A stretch of DNA of 31,621 nucleotides from a virus, in the IMG/VR virus record IMGVR_UViG_3300035195_000079, positions 1-31,621 of that record. One strand, 5' to 3'. The translations under genes were made by a program, and so were the position numbers. A model generated the notes under the pieces. The model was not told the origin of the DNA. It ran no database searches and saw only the letters and a list, made by a program, of their open reading frames with translations. Shown piece after piece: positions 1-6,349 of the stretch (within the stretch, counting starts at the first letter, position 1; every line of letters starts with the position of its first letter).

Positions 1-335
1 CTGTGGTCAATATGTCTAGATGGGTAAGGTAGAAAGATCCTATCATAATTAGACTTCAGTAGATCATCTAAATAGGTTACTATTTCATATTCTGGAAGTG
101 TATCTAAATGACCTTCTTTTTCTGAAAATATAAAAGTTTCACCTACACCTAAAAATTTATGACAAGCTTCTATTTCTTTCATTTTATCTGAAGCTAATAT
201 ATAATCCCCTTTAAAGTTTACATAAGAACTAACACCCATTATTAAAACATCGCATTTGTTTTTTAACATAAAGTTACCACACCCCAACACTTCATCATCT
301 GCGTGAGGTGCAATAATTAGATTTTTATATATCAT
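1..335 (-). CDS. PIG-L/LmbE-type deacetylase, C-terminus beyond window
   Basis: This gene reads leftward from an ATG at 335 and runs off the window edge, so only about 111 N-terminal residues are visible. Residues 9-17 read APHADDEVL followed by GCG, the metal-binding signature near the N-terminus of PIG-L/LmbE deacetylases, which hydrolyse N-acetyl groups from GlcNAc-type sugars using zinc. A second family motif, PSRHIDH, lies at the visible end and normally supplies another metal-ligand histidine. The start overlaps the stop of the DnaA-like gene as ATGA, so the two are probably translationally coupled. The substrate is unknown: host glycan, nucleotide sugar or a modified base intermediate are all possible. 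The family call is strong on motifs; the role in the phage is inference. Confidence 0.85.
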   Translation of the reverse strand, partial: MIYKNLIIAPHADDEVLGCGNFMLKNKCDVLIMGVSSYVNFKGDYILASDKMKEIEACHKFLGVGETFIFSEKEGHLDTLPEYEIVTYLDDLLKSNYDRIFLPYPSRHIDH

Positions 336-775
336 AGATTTTCATTGTTTTTTATTTTACTTGAACTTTTTTTATACATATAGGTAAATATTTCAGCCAT
401 TTCTGGCATCTCTGAATCTATCAATGCTTTTGCTAATAGTTTTCTGCTATCAATAGACTTAGTGCTTTGAAGTATTAAATTGTAATACTCATCTAGTTTT
501 TTATTATATCTAGAATACATTCCATAGTTATTATATGAGTGCATTGCTGTGGTGTGATCATAAGACTTACCGTTATTTTTAAAGAAATCTCTTATATTAT
601 AATAAGTCATATTATCTACTGTTCTCATAATATAAACAAACAAAGATCTAACTTCAATTATATCTTGTCTTCTACTGTTTTGAAATATATTAATTCCTGT
701 TATTTTTTTTAAAACTCTAGACGTTTCCTGAGCAAACAAAAAATTCTTATCTATTGCTGTTTTAAATTGTTTCAT
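332..775 (-). CDS. DnaA domain IV-like DNA-binding protein
   Basis: A 147-residue protein whose middle resembles the C-terminal DNA-binding domain of the bacterial initiator DnaA. Residues 35-55 (RRQDIIEVRSLFVYIMR) match the helix that opens domain IV, and DHTTAMHS at 73-80 matches the DnaA signature DHTTVxHA that contacts the DnaA box. There is no Walker A motif and the protein is far shorter than DnaA (about 450 residues), so it is an isolated DNA-binding module and not an initiator ATPase. It may bind phage or host DnaA-box-like sites to direct or block initiation. It overlaps the RecE-like gene by 14 nt and the PIG-L gene by 4 nt. The domain call is good; the function is inferred. Confidence 0.8.
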   Translation of the reverse strand: MKQFKTAIDKNFLFAQETSRVLKKITGINIFQNSRRQDIIEVRSLFVYIMRTVDNMTYYNIRDFFKNNGKSYDHTTAMHSYNNYGMYSRYNKKLDEYYNLILQSTKSIDSRKLLAKALIDSEMPEMAEIFTYMYKKSSSKIKNNENL

Positions 776-1544
776 ATAATAAATATTCGTTTAAATCTGT
801 GTCCTTGTGATCATTGTATTCTTTAACTGCAGCTTCACACTTTTGCTCACCAGTTAGATAAAATTCTTCCGATACATCTATCCATTTAGGAACTAGTGTC
901 CCTTTATCAATAGCTATAAATTTAAAATCTTTGTAAGATATTCCAAATAAGTTACAATAGATAAAACATTGTAAATCATAACTAAAATCTTTAAAAGCCC
1001 ATTTAGTGTTTTTTATGTTAATCGTTGTCTTGAGATCTATGATCTGCCCAGTTTCAGTAATAATATCTGCTTTCCCACGAAAAGGCATTCCCATCACATT
1101 CCCTGCGATTGCAACTTCAAATTCTGCGTTTTTTAAAACAGATACTAATTTGCTATTCATAAGGAATCCATCTGCTAAACGCTCTGCACTCTTTCTTTCT
1201 GCATAAGTAAAACACTTTCCGTATTCTATTTCTGCTGCTTTGAATGCTTTAGTCGCTCTTCCCTTTATATCAATAAATTGCTGTGCTTCAAAAACGTGAG
1301 GTTCTAGAATAGCAGTATGAAATAACCAACCATCTCGTAAAGCCTGAGTTTCTTTAGTACCATATTTTAATTCTTTTACAAATTTCTTATAGGAGTGCAA
1401 CAAAGTTTTTGCTATGCTACTGCTTAACATATTCTTACCGCAAACATTATAATAAAATTCATCATCATCCATTTTTTTGATTAACTCTGCTTTGTCCCAA
1501 ACAGTTCCATCTAGTAATTTTATAGTCTCTACTTTCTTTTCCAT
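762..1544 (-). CDS. RecE/exonuclease VIII-like PD-(D/E)XK nuclease
   Basis: A 260-residue protein resembling the RecE-type exonuclease domain that resects double-stranded DNA ends for single-strand annealing recombination. Visible features in order: a helical region around SSSIAKTLLHSYKKF (41-55), the GWLFHTAILEP motif (72-82) with the conserved histidine, GKAD at 157-160 giving the first acidic ligand, IIDLKTT at 168-174 giving the D-x-K catalytic pair, and the downstream YDLQ glutamine near 192. The length suits the nuclease domain alone, without the long N-terminus of E. coli RecE. No clear RecT partner is in the window; the nearby ssDNA-binding candidates could fill that role. It overlaps the next gene by 14 nt, suggesting one operon. 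Confidence 0.82.
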   Translation of the reverse strand: MEKKVETIKLLDGTVWDKAELIKKMDDDEFYYNVCGKNMLSSSIAKTLLHSYKKFVKELKYGTKETQALRDGWLFHTAILEPHVFEAQQFIDIKGRATKAFKAAEIEYGKCFTYAERKSAERLADGFLMNSKLVSVLKNAEFEVAIAGNVMGMPFRGKADIITETGQIIDLKTTINIKNTKWAFKDFSYDLQCFIYCNLFGISYKDFKFIAIDKGTLVPKWIDVSEEFYLTGEQKCEAAVKEYNDHKDTDLNEYLLYETI

Positions 1545-1810
1545 ATCTTATTAATGTGTTTTTTTTTCCATATTAGTTTTAATTTATTTCTTTGCTTAAC
1601 AGTTGGCATTTTGCCCATTTTGCATACAGATTTTACAAATTCATAATCTTCATAGAATAATGTTTTTTTAAGTAAATTTTTCAACCATACAACAGCTTCT
1701 TCTGTTAATGGCTTACGACCTGTATCTGCTCCTGCTTTATAACTAACTCCATATCTAAAATCTGAATCATAGACAGATCTTTTTTGATTGCTAAACCTAT
1801 CCTTTGCCAT
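1529..1810 (-). CDS. hypothetical protein, 93 aa, basic C-terminus
   Basis: I do not recognise this protein. It is 93 residues, soluble-looking, with a strongly basic C-terminus (KKKHINKIWKRK) that could bind nucleic acid. It sits directly upstream of the RecE-like nuclease and overlaps it by 16 nt, so a recombination-accessory role is conceivable but not shown. Composition and packing argue that it is a real gene. Confidence 0.7.
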   Translation of the reverse strand: MAKDRFSNQKRSVYDSDFRYGVSYKAGADTGRKPLTEEAVVWLKNLLKKTLFYEDYEFVKSVCKMGKMPTVKQRNKLKLIWKKKHINKIWKRK

Positions 1811-1821
1811 CTATATGAATT

Positions 1822-2154
1822 TTATCGTCTTTCATCCCAATCGTTTTTAATTAGTATAACACTTTCTACTATGCTTTCATAATCTTGATAAGCTGCCATT
1901 AAAGAATGTTCTAAATCTTTAACTTCATCCCACCTTGCACCGTGAGGGTTATCATCCCAAGTGAAATTTAATTCCTGTACTTCTTTTTTGTTTTTTAAGA
2001 TCCTAATTTGATATTCACCGGGCATATCTAGTTTCCATCTTTCTTTTCGTACTTCTTTATCTGAATCTTCTAATCTAGTTATTAATTCTGCTTTGGTACA
2101 TTTTTCTAAAATCTCATAATAGGATTTATGGAAGTGTCTTTCTTGTTTTTTCAT
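1822..2154 (-). CDS. hypothetical protein, 110 aa
   Basis: Unrecognised 110-residue soluble protein rich in charged residues, with a short stretch around residues 70-90 (DDNPHGARWDEVKD) that looks like a conserved loop. No membrane segment or signal peptide is visible. Its start overlaps the stop of the upstream 77-residue gene as ATGA, and 11 nt separate it from the next gene, so it belongs to the replication/recombination operon. Confidence 0.7.
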   Translation of the reverse strand: MKKQERHFHKSYYEILEKCTKAELITRLEDSDKEVRKERWKLDMPGEYQIRILKNKKEVQELNFTWDDNPHGARWDEVKDLEHSLMAAYQDYESIVESVILIKNDWDERR

Positions 2155-2384
2155 AGTTCTATTTCGTTTATATTTTTATATACATAATCTAAGTCTTTTA
2201 ATAAATTTTCTTTTTTATAATCCGTTAAATCTTCACTAAATCTAAAATCTAAATTTATATTACTTAATCTTCCTAATGCTTTTCCTGCTCTTATAGCATT
2301 TCTTGTGTTTGCTGATTGATAATTTTCAATTAGCTTTTCATCATATGAATAATGATCTATTGTTAAATTTCCTGTTTTTTCCAT
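2151..2384 (-). CDS. hypothetical protein, 77 aa
   Basis: Unrecognised 77-residue protein with an acidic C-terminal half (EDLTDYKKENLLKDLDYVYK) likely to be helical. It is coupled to the downstream 110-residue gene through an ATGA overlap. No function can be proposed from the sequence. Confidence 0.65.
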   Translation of the reverse strand: MEKTGNLTIDHYSYDEKLIENYQSANTRNAIRAGKALGRLSNINLDFRFSEDLTDYKKENLLKDLDYVYKNINEIEL

Positions 2385-2400
2385 TTGTTCTTTGTTTAAA

Positions 2401-2496
2401 TTATTCTTGATTAAATTTGTCTTTAATTGTTCTAACTATCATTGCTTCAAATAAGCGAAGGATTCCGTATCCTAAAAGTATTTTAAACACTAACAT
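2401..2496 (-). CDS. small hypothetical peptide, 31 aa
   Basis: A short open frame fills the gap between two better supported genes. It starts with an ATG that overlaps the end of the upstream 101-residue gene by 14 nt and ends 16 nt before the next start. The peptide begins with a hydrophobic stretch (MLVFKILLGYGILRLF) and finishes basic and polar, so it might be a tiny membrane peptide. Its size makes chance possible; the tight packing is the main support. Confidence 0.4.
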   Translation of the reverse strand: MLVFKILLGYGILRLFEAMIVRTIKDKFNQE

Positions 2497-2788
2497 TTGT
2501 AACATTTTTTAATTGTTCTTCTGCTGATCTTGCTCTTTGTATTGCACGAAGTTTATCTGAACGATATTCCGAAACAGTTAAATGATACAATTTTTTCTCA
2601 TAACTAAGTTTATTACATATCCTAGTCAAAAGAATAGTTGCATCTTTCAATAACAATAAATCTGAGTTGTCAGGTTTAGCCTTGTACCACTTGAGTACAA
2701 TTTCCTGCATAGTAAGTAATGCAGTATTTAATTCAACATCTTCTAAGACATCAAATTTTTCTCTTAACATATATTTTTTAATATCCAT
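2483..2788 (-). CDS. hypothetical protein, 101 aa
   Basis: Unrecognised 101-residue, mainly helical protein (TMQEIVLKWYKAK, LLLLKDATILLTRI) with no transmembrane segment or catalytic motif that I can name. It is the first gene after a short intergenic spacer that holds a promoter-like sequence. An in-frame ATG at 2770 (residue 7) is an alternative start that would leave room for a leader behind that promoter; the ATG at 2788 would be almost leaderless. Confidence 0.68.
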   Translation of the reverse strand: MDIKKYMLREKFDVLEDVELNTALLTMQEIVLKWYKAKPDNSDLLLLKDATILLTRICNKLSYEKKLYHLTVSEYRSDKLRAIQRARSAEEQLKNVTNVSV

Positions 2789-2792
2789 ATAG

Positions 2793-2824
2793 TAAAGATA
2801 CTAAAAATTGTTAATAATTCTAAA
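2793..2824 (-). promoter_or_regulatory. candidate promoter, TTTA-N20-TATCTTTA
   Basis: On the minus strand a -7-like element TATCTTTA (2793-2800) follows a weak -33-like TTTA (2821-2824) by 20 nt. A very similar stretch, TTAGTATCTT preceded by an A/T-rich TTATTAA block, lies in front of the gene at 6238. The -33 part departs from the TTTG consensus, so this is the weakest of the promoter calls. Confidence 0.35.
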
Positions 2825-3239
2825 AAGTGTTATGATTTATTTCTGCAGCATCATTTTCTGGAAGTAAGTAACAAGGTTTTGTCACCTTTTTCTTGGTCCA
2901 AAGTGTAGTATCTGGACACCACATATCAACTGGTTTGGGTAATTCCATATTATTTAGCCAGAACAAATAGTTTCCCTTAGGATCATTTATGAAATACAAC
3001 TTAACTAAATCACTAGGCATTTTCATTAGCTGATCATATTTATATTGTTCTAACATTTTATCTTCGTAGTACTTGTTGCGAAATTTCATTTCCATTACGC
3101 ATTCCTTTCCTTTAGGAGTAGCACCAACAGCATCATAGTGTTCAAATCCACCACCACACCATTCTAGATCCCATCCACTAAACGTATTAAAAAATAGTAT
3201 TACTGCTTTTTCGAGTCTATGTACACCTTCAATATCCAT
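2820..3239 (-). CDS. PD-(D/E)XK nuclease-like protein
   Basis: A 139-residue protein with the arrangement expected of a small PD-(D/E)XK endonuclease: E10 in the first helix, D36 within HYDAVGATPKG, then E50 and K52 within CVMEMKFR, the E-x-K half of the active site on a beta strand. After it comes a helix (MLEQYKYDQLMKM) and a strand/WLNN segment. Small phage enzymes of this fold include Holliday junction resolvases and repair-type nucleases. It sits in the replication/recombination cluster, which fits. It meets the upstream gene in a TAATG overlap. The fold is reasonably supported; the specific reaction is not. Confidence 0.6.
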   Translation of the reverse strand: MDIEGVHRLEKAVILFFNTFSGWDLEWCGGGFEHYDAVGATPKGKECVMEMKFRNKYYEDKMLEQYKYDQLMKMPSDLVKLYFINDPKGNYLFWLNNMELPKPVDMWCPDTTLWTKKKVTKPCYLLPENDAAEINHNTF

Positions 3240-3454
3240 TACTGTCCGTTATTGTACAAATTATTTATGTCTTGTATCCAGTTATTATAAGTTTTAGGAC
3301 TACAGGTACAAGGAACGTGATACTGGTGGTTAAAGTATTCTGAATGTAATCTTGCTAAAAATTTCTGTTCACCTTCATCTAGAGTATTACTGTTACTAGA
3401 CTTAAAGTTTTGCCATTTTTTATAGTCTTCTGCTGTTAATTTAATCTTAGCCAT
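3239..3454 (-). CDS. hypothetical protein, 71 aa
   Basis: Unrecognised 71-residue soluble protein with a CTC motif near residue 50 followed by SPKTYNNWIQDINNLY, a short helical end. It overlaps its downstream neighbour by one nucleotide (TAATG) and its upstream neighbour by 8 nt. No function is proposed. Confidence 0.65.
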   Translation of the reverse strand: MAKIKLTAEDYKKWQNFKSSNSNTLDEGEQKFLARLHSEYFNHQYHVPCTCSPKTYNNWIQDINNLYNNGQ

Positions 3455-3602
3455 TCCTAGATATTTTAATTTTGTTTAACATATTTTTTCTTTCATCACA
3501 TTTACAATCTTTCTTACCTAATAAGTCAAACCATATTTTATTATGTAACCATTTTATACCTGAGTAATAAAAAATCTTTTCTACTAAATCTCCTAATCTC
3601 AT
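3447..3602 (-). CDS. small hypothetical protein, 51 aa, CxC motif
   Basis: A 51-residue frame starting at 3602, where its ATG overlaps the stop of the sigma-like gene as ATGA. The sequence runs LGDLVEKIFYYSGIKWLH, then KKDCKCDERKN and a basic end. I have the impression of similar small proteins with a helical GDLVEKI start and a CxCDxR motif in other Bacteroidota phages, but I cannot verify it. The overlaps on both sides and protein-like composition support a real gene. Function unknown. Confidence 0.6.
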   Translation of the reverse strand: MRLGDLVEKIFYYSGIKWLHNKIWFDLLGKKDCKCDERKNMLNKIKISRNG

Positions 3603-4114
3603 AGCTGTTTATTTATGTTTCTGTTAATTAATTTTTCTAATCTTTTTTTAACTTTGTTGTAAGTATTGTAAACCGAATAATAACTAATTTTTGTTTTATC
3701 AGACAGTGCCTTAATAGATTCACCACCCTCTATGTATCTATAAATTTTTTCATCATACCAATGGAAAGTATCTAAAGCATTATTAACCATTTCATAGAAT
3801 TTTTCTACATCATCAATTTCATTAAATTCTGGAGAGATAAGGGTTTCATATAAATCATCATAACCTACAATTTTTATCTTACTTTGTTTTCTAGTCAAAT
3901 CAATAAATAAAGATCTTAGGGTACGAAAAATATAATAGTGATTAATTTCTGTTTCATTGTACATAACATCCGTTCCTTTAGAAACTAGAATATGAATTTT
4001 GATGTACATTTCTTGAACTATGTCTTCTGCGGTTTCAGAGTTGCAGCCAAAACTTTTAACAATTCTTATCCAATCGTTATGCTGTTCTGCTACAATTTCT
4101 AAAGTAGATTTCAT
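3599..4114 (-). CDS. sigma-70-like (ECF-type) factor
   Basis: A 171-residue protein with the two-domain layout of small sigma-70 family factors. Residues 26-41 (SETAEDIVQEMYIKIH) match the region 2 helix that binds RNA polymerase core, and YIFRTLRSLFIDLTRK (61-76) matches the following -10-binding helices. Residues 124-160 hold a region 4-like helix-turn-helix (IKALSDKTKISYYSVYNTYNK). It would recruit host RNA polymerase to phage promoters. I chose the ATG at 4114 because it overlaps the upstream stop as ATGA; an upstream ATG at 4150 would add 12 residues with no similarity. An anti- or pseudo-sigma role is possible. Confidence 0.72.
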   Translation of the reverse strand: MKSTLEIVAEQHNDWIRIVKSFGCNSETAEDIVQEMYIKIHILVSKGTDVMYNETEINHYYIFRTLRSLFIDLTRKQSKIKIVGYDDLYETLISPEFNEIDDVEKFYEMVNNALDTFHWYDEKIYRYIEGGESIKALSDKTKISYYSVYNTYNKVKKRLEKLINRNINKQL

Positions 4115-4305
4115 ATGCGAAACCAAGTAATATGAACACCAAATACACAAAACATAAAAGTAACTTGTTCGTAAAAATCATCTGGCCCTACATCTTCTGG
4201 ATCTGGTTCTAAATTAGGGTTATAATATAAAATTCCAATTGAAAGTCCGTAAATAGGAACTAACTGAATATTAACTTGAGTGTTATTTATATTAAAATTT
4301 ATCAA
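4111..4305 (-). CDS. hypothetical protein, 64 aa
   Basis: Unrecognised 64-residue protein with a hydrophobic beginning (QLVPIYGLSIGILYY), an acidic middle (PDPEDVGPDD) and an aromatic C-terminus. It is linked by ATGA overlaps on both sides: to the helicase-like gene upstream and the sigma-like gene downstream. It is probably co-translated with them. Confidence 0.62.
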   Translation of the reverse strand: MINFNINNTQVNIQLVPIYGLSIGILYYNPNLEPDPEDVGPDDFYEQVTFMFCVFGVHITWFRI

Positions 4306-5216
4306 AACGGTAGGTCTGTTTGTACTCTTTTAGGTAAATCTAGTAAATTTTTTCCATTTATTTCAAAACCTACGTTATTTTTTACCGATCTAAGCACTAT
4401 AGGGCTATCAATTGATGTCGGTCGACCCCCTGTATCCACATCCTTTACTTTTCTAACGTGGATCAAGCTATTCATCCATTCTGTTGGATGTTGGATGTAC
4501 CTGTGTATCACAATAAAATCATCAGCACGATTTACAAATTTACCTCCACCCTCTACATCACTTGCCATTGGGGGAATAGGATGACCTGCATATTCGTGTC
4601 TGTCTGAATGCCTCTTTCTTAATGCTTCTGTATTTGCGTGAGTGTTTAGCCATAAACTTACTTGATTTTTCTTACAAAATACCCTCATTTCACTAGTAGC
4701 AAAATAATCATATTCGTGTCCGTTATGAGTCCTAGATAAATCTTTGTCTTTTATCAACGAATTAAATGGATCAATTAACAAACCCTGATAATTCCAAGCC
4801 TTTTTTAATTCAGTAGCTAAATCTAAAATATTTTTATAACTATATAATTCCTGAGGATCAATAAACTTAAAATGATCATTTATAAACTTTGATCTATTTT
4901 GAAAATGTTTTTCTTCTATTTTGTTGATGACATTACCCTCCATAAATTCAATCATTTTTTTCATTAAAGTGTAAGGTTCATTTTCGCTACTAAATACTAA
5001 CCATTTTAAATCGTGTTTAATTGAGTACATCAACATTAAGTATAAAATAACAGTTGTCTTACCTGTGTTTGCGTGTCCAAGAATTACATTAAAGTTTGAA
5101 GTTTTAAATCTAAAATGCTCATCTATTTCAGGTATGTCTAATTTTAATCCTTCTTTAATTTTACCTGATCTAACCATTTGAAGCTTTTCAATATGATCGC
5201 TAAAGTTTATTATCAT
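4302..5216 (-). CDS. DnaB/RecA-type ATPase, likely replicative helicase
   Basis: A 304-residue RecA-fold ATPase. Walker A is GHANTGKT (47-54); SSENEPY (76-82) corresponds to the DnaB-type glutamate motif; Walker B is LLIDP (146-150); NTHANTE (191-197) is the sensor-like strand where DnaB has an H-x-x-R region. The protein is shorter than DnaB and lacks the N-terminal primase-interaction domain, as in many phage helicases. A frame open to 5261 begins LLFFFP, which is encoded by a terminator T-run. The ATG at 5216 lies just after a promoter and is the better start. The C-terminus ends QTDLPF, resembling the SSB C-terminal tip. Confidence 0.82.
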   Translation of the reverse strand: MIINFSDHIEKLQMVRSGKIKEGLKLDIPEIDEHFRFKTSNFNVILGHANTGKTTVILYLMLMYSIKHDLKWLVFSSENEPYTLMKKMIEFMEGNVINKIEEKHFQNRSKFINDHFKFIDPQELYSYKNILDLATELKKAWNYQGLLIDPFNSLIKDKDLSRTHNGHEYDYFATSEMRVFCKKNQVSLWLNTHANTEALRKRHSDRHEYAGHPIPPMASDVEGGGKFVNRADDFIVIHRYIQHPTEWMNSLIHVRKVKDVDTGGRPTSIDSPIVLRSVKNNVGFEINGKNLLDLPKRVQTDLPF

Positions 5217-5231
5217 CTTTGTAAGTTTTTT

Positions 5232-5262
5232 TAAATGTAAGGGAAAAAAAAAGAGTAACAAA
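5232..5262 (-). promoter_or_regulatory. candidate promoter, TTTG-N19-TACATTTA
   Basis: Minus-strand TTTG (5259-5262) is followed after 19 nt by TACATTTA (5232-5239), close to the Bacteroidota TTTG / TAnnTTTG promoter. The start codon of the helicase-like gene lies 16 nt beyond the -7 element. The -33 element overlaps the terminator hairpin of the upstream transcript. Confidence 0.55.
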
Positions 5263-5274
5263 TTAATGCTACTC
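5244..5274 (-). terminator. rho-independent terminator after the 88-aa gene
   Basis: In minus-strand RNA the arms GAGTAGCA and TGTTACTC pair over 8 bp (one G-U), with loop TTAATT, and are followed by nine T. It lies 26 nt after the stop of the SSB-tip protein and would end or attenuate that transcript before the helicase gene. Confidence 0.82.
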
Positions 5275-5299
5275 TCCTTTTGGTTTTAACGTGTCAGAA

Positions 5300-5566
5300 T
5301 TAAAACGGTAGATCGTCTCTATCTGGCGAATGCTGAGAAGCACTTACCTGTTCTTGTTTTGCATTGTATAAATTCCAAGTTGGATAAAGTTTTGTTCCGT
5401 CTTTAGAAATACAGATATCTAAGTTTACAAATCCTCTTTCGTTTGCATATTGTTTCATTTCTTGAAGTTCTGCAATTGCTTCATCTATCTTACATCCTAC
5501 TACCGCAGGTTTCCAATCTACATTCCCTTTACTTACGTAAAATCCTTTTGCTAATTTATTTTCCAT
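5300..5566 (-). CDS. small protein with SSB-type acidic tip (DDLPF)
   Basis: An 88-residue protein of mixed alpha/beta character (IDEAIAELQEMKQYANERGF in the middle). Its final residues, DRDDLPF, match the acidic-hydrophobic tail by which single-stranded DNA-binding proteins recruit replication and repair enzymes; Bacteroidota SSBs commonly end in DLPF. I do not see a clear OB fold, and the body is shorter than SSB, so it may be a partner or mimic and not SSB itself. It is encoded one nucleotide after the following OB-like gene and is the last gene before a terminator. Confidence 0.55.
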   Translation of the reverse strand: MENKLAKGFYVSKGNVDWKPAVVGCKIDEAIAELQEMKQYANERGFVNLDICISKDGTKLYPTWNLYNAKQEQVSASQHSPDRDDLPF

Positions 5567-5567
5567 T

Positions 5568-6002
5568 TTATAATTGATTTAAAAATTGTTTTAATGATTT
5601 ATAATCTTCTACTGTGTTTTGTATTACTACATCTCTCTTATCTTTCGCATAAGCTGCCATATTCTCTTTATAACAAACTTGTAATAGTATGGAGTCATTT
5701 GTTGTAAAAGATCCTTTAGGAGTCGTTTGTGGAGTTATAGGACGTATGTTACTAACTACTTGAATTGGTTGTTCTAAACCTTTAGCTCCTTTTGCAAATT
5801 TATACTGTTCGTTTGATACCTCGTACTGTATTTCTGTTCCTACTGAAAATTTAAAATCTCCTACAGCAGAAAAAGTATATTCAGTACCGTCAGCAAATCC
5901 TACTAAATGTTTATCAAGTTGAATCTCTTTTTTTTGAGTCTGATCGAAAAAGGGTTTGCCTTTGCCCTTTGGTGTTATAAATTTAATTTTACCTGTTTTC
6001 AT
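5568..6002 (-). CDS. possible ssDNA-binding / OB-fold protein
   Basis: A 144-residue protein beginning MKTGKIKFITPKGKGKPFF, a lysine-glycine rich beta start, then alternating strands (GFADGTEYTFSAVGDFKFSVGTEIQYEV) and AKGAKGLEQPIQVVSNI, a pattern reminiscent of OB-fold or cold-shock proteins. The C-terminal 45 residues are helical (VVIQNTVEDYKSLKQFLNQL). Its place beside an SSB-tip protein and the helicase suggests single-strand binding. The fold call is by eye and weak; an annealing protein or an unrelated replication accessory are alternatives. Confidence 0.42.
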   Translation of the reverse strand: MKTGKIKFITPKGKGKPFFDQTQKKEIQLDKHLVGFADGTEYTFSAVGDFKFSVGTEIQYEVSNEQYKFAKGAKGLEQPIQVVSNIRPITPQTTPKGSFTTNDSILLQVCYKENMAAYAKDKRDVVIQNTVEDYKSLKQFLNQL

Positions 6003-6105
6003 ACTTTGTTTTTGTTTCTAATTTAATTTCTAGATCTAAAACCTTAGTTCTTAAGAATTCAACTTCTGTTTTAAGTAATCGAATAAGATCATCGTTATAA
6101 GTCAT
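5989..6105 (-). CDS. small coiled-coil peptide, 38 aa
   Basis: A 38-residue frame starting at 6105 that overlaps the OB-like gene by 14 nt and the upstream 47-residue gene by 11 nt. It consists almost wholly of a heptad-like helix (LIRLLKTEVEFLRTKVLDLE), a likely coiled coil. Function unknown; chained overlaps and composition support expression. Confidence 0.55.
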   Translation of the reverse strand: MTYNDDLIRLLKTEVEFLRTKVLDLEIKLETKTKYENR

Positions 6106-6238
6106 TTTTTGAAAATTTAATTTCTACACGTTTAGAAAGTTCAGCCTTAGCAGCATTCCTAGTTCCATCTAACAATTCCTTGTTGTTTATTAATTCAACA
6201 AGATCATCATTAGTTAAAAAATCTACTAGTGCTATCAT
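6095..6238 (-). CDS. small hypothetical protein, 47 aa
   Basis: A 47-residue helical protein (LVDFLTNDDLVELINNKELL, then AAKAELSKRVEIKFSKNDL). It is the first gene of the short ssDNA-binding operon and starts 14 nt after a promoter-like -7 element. Function unknown. Confidence 0.6.
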   Translation of the reverse strand: MIALVDFLTNDDLVELINNKELLDGTRNAAKAELSKRVEIKFSKNDL

Positions 6239-6252
6239 ATAAATTGTTTTTG

Positions 6253-6283
6253 TGAAGATACTAATAATTTTTAATAAAACAAA
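6253..6283 (-). promoter_or_regulatory. candidate promoter, TTTG-N19-TATCTTCA
   Basis: Minus-strand TTTG (6280-6283) and TATCTTCA (6253-6260) are 19 nt apart, matching the other promoters in this window. The TTTG is made from the end of the T-run of the upstream terminator. The first gene downstream starts at 6238. Confidence 0.55.
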
Positions 6284-6310
6284 AAAGGGATCCTAATTTA
6301 ATAAGACCCC
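6281..6310 (-). terminator. rho-independent terminator after the NinG-like gene
   Basis: In minus-strand RNA, GGGGTCTTA pairs with TAGGATCCC (9 bp with two G-U pairs), loop TTAAAT, followed by six T. It lies 39 nt after the NinG-like stop codon and separates the lysis-side transcript from the replication operon. Confidence 0.78.
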
Positions 6311-6349
6311 CTTCAAACAAAGTAAAAAACAATTACACTTACAAAGAAT

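Noticed and set aside
4429-4439. DnaA-box-like GTATCCACA inside the helicase gene, with a similar CTATCCACA near 18428
   Set aside because: Single, imperfect copies within coding sequence; no cluster or A/T-rich unwinding element that would mark an origin.
5217-5261. Fifteen-codon N-terminal extension of the helicase-like gene
   Set aside because: The extension is encoded by a terminator T-run and promoter spacer; the ATG at 5216 directly follows the promoter.
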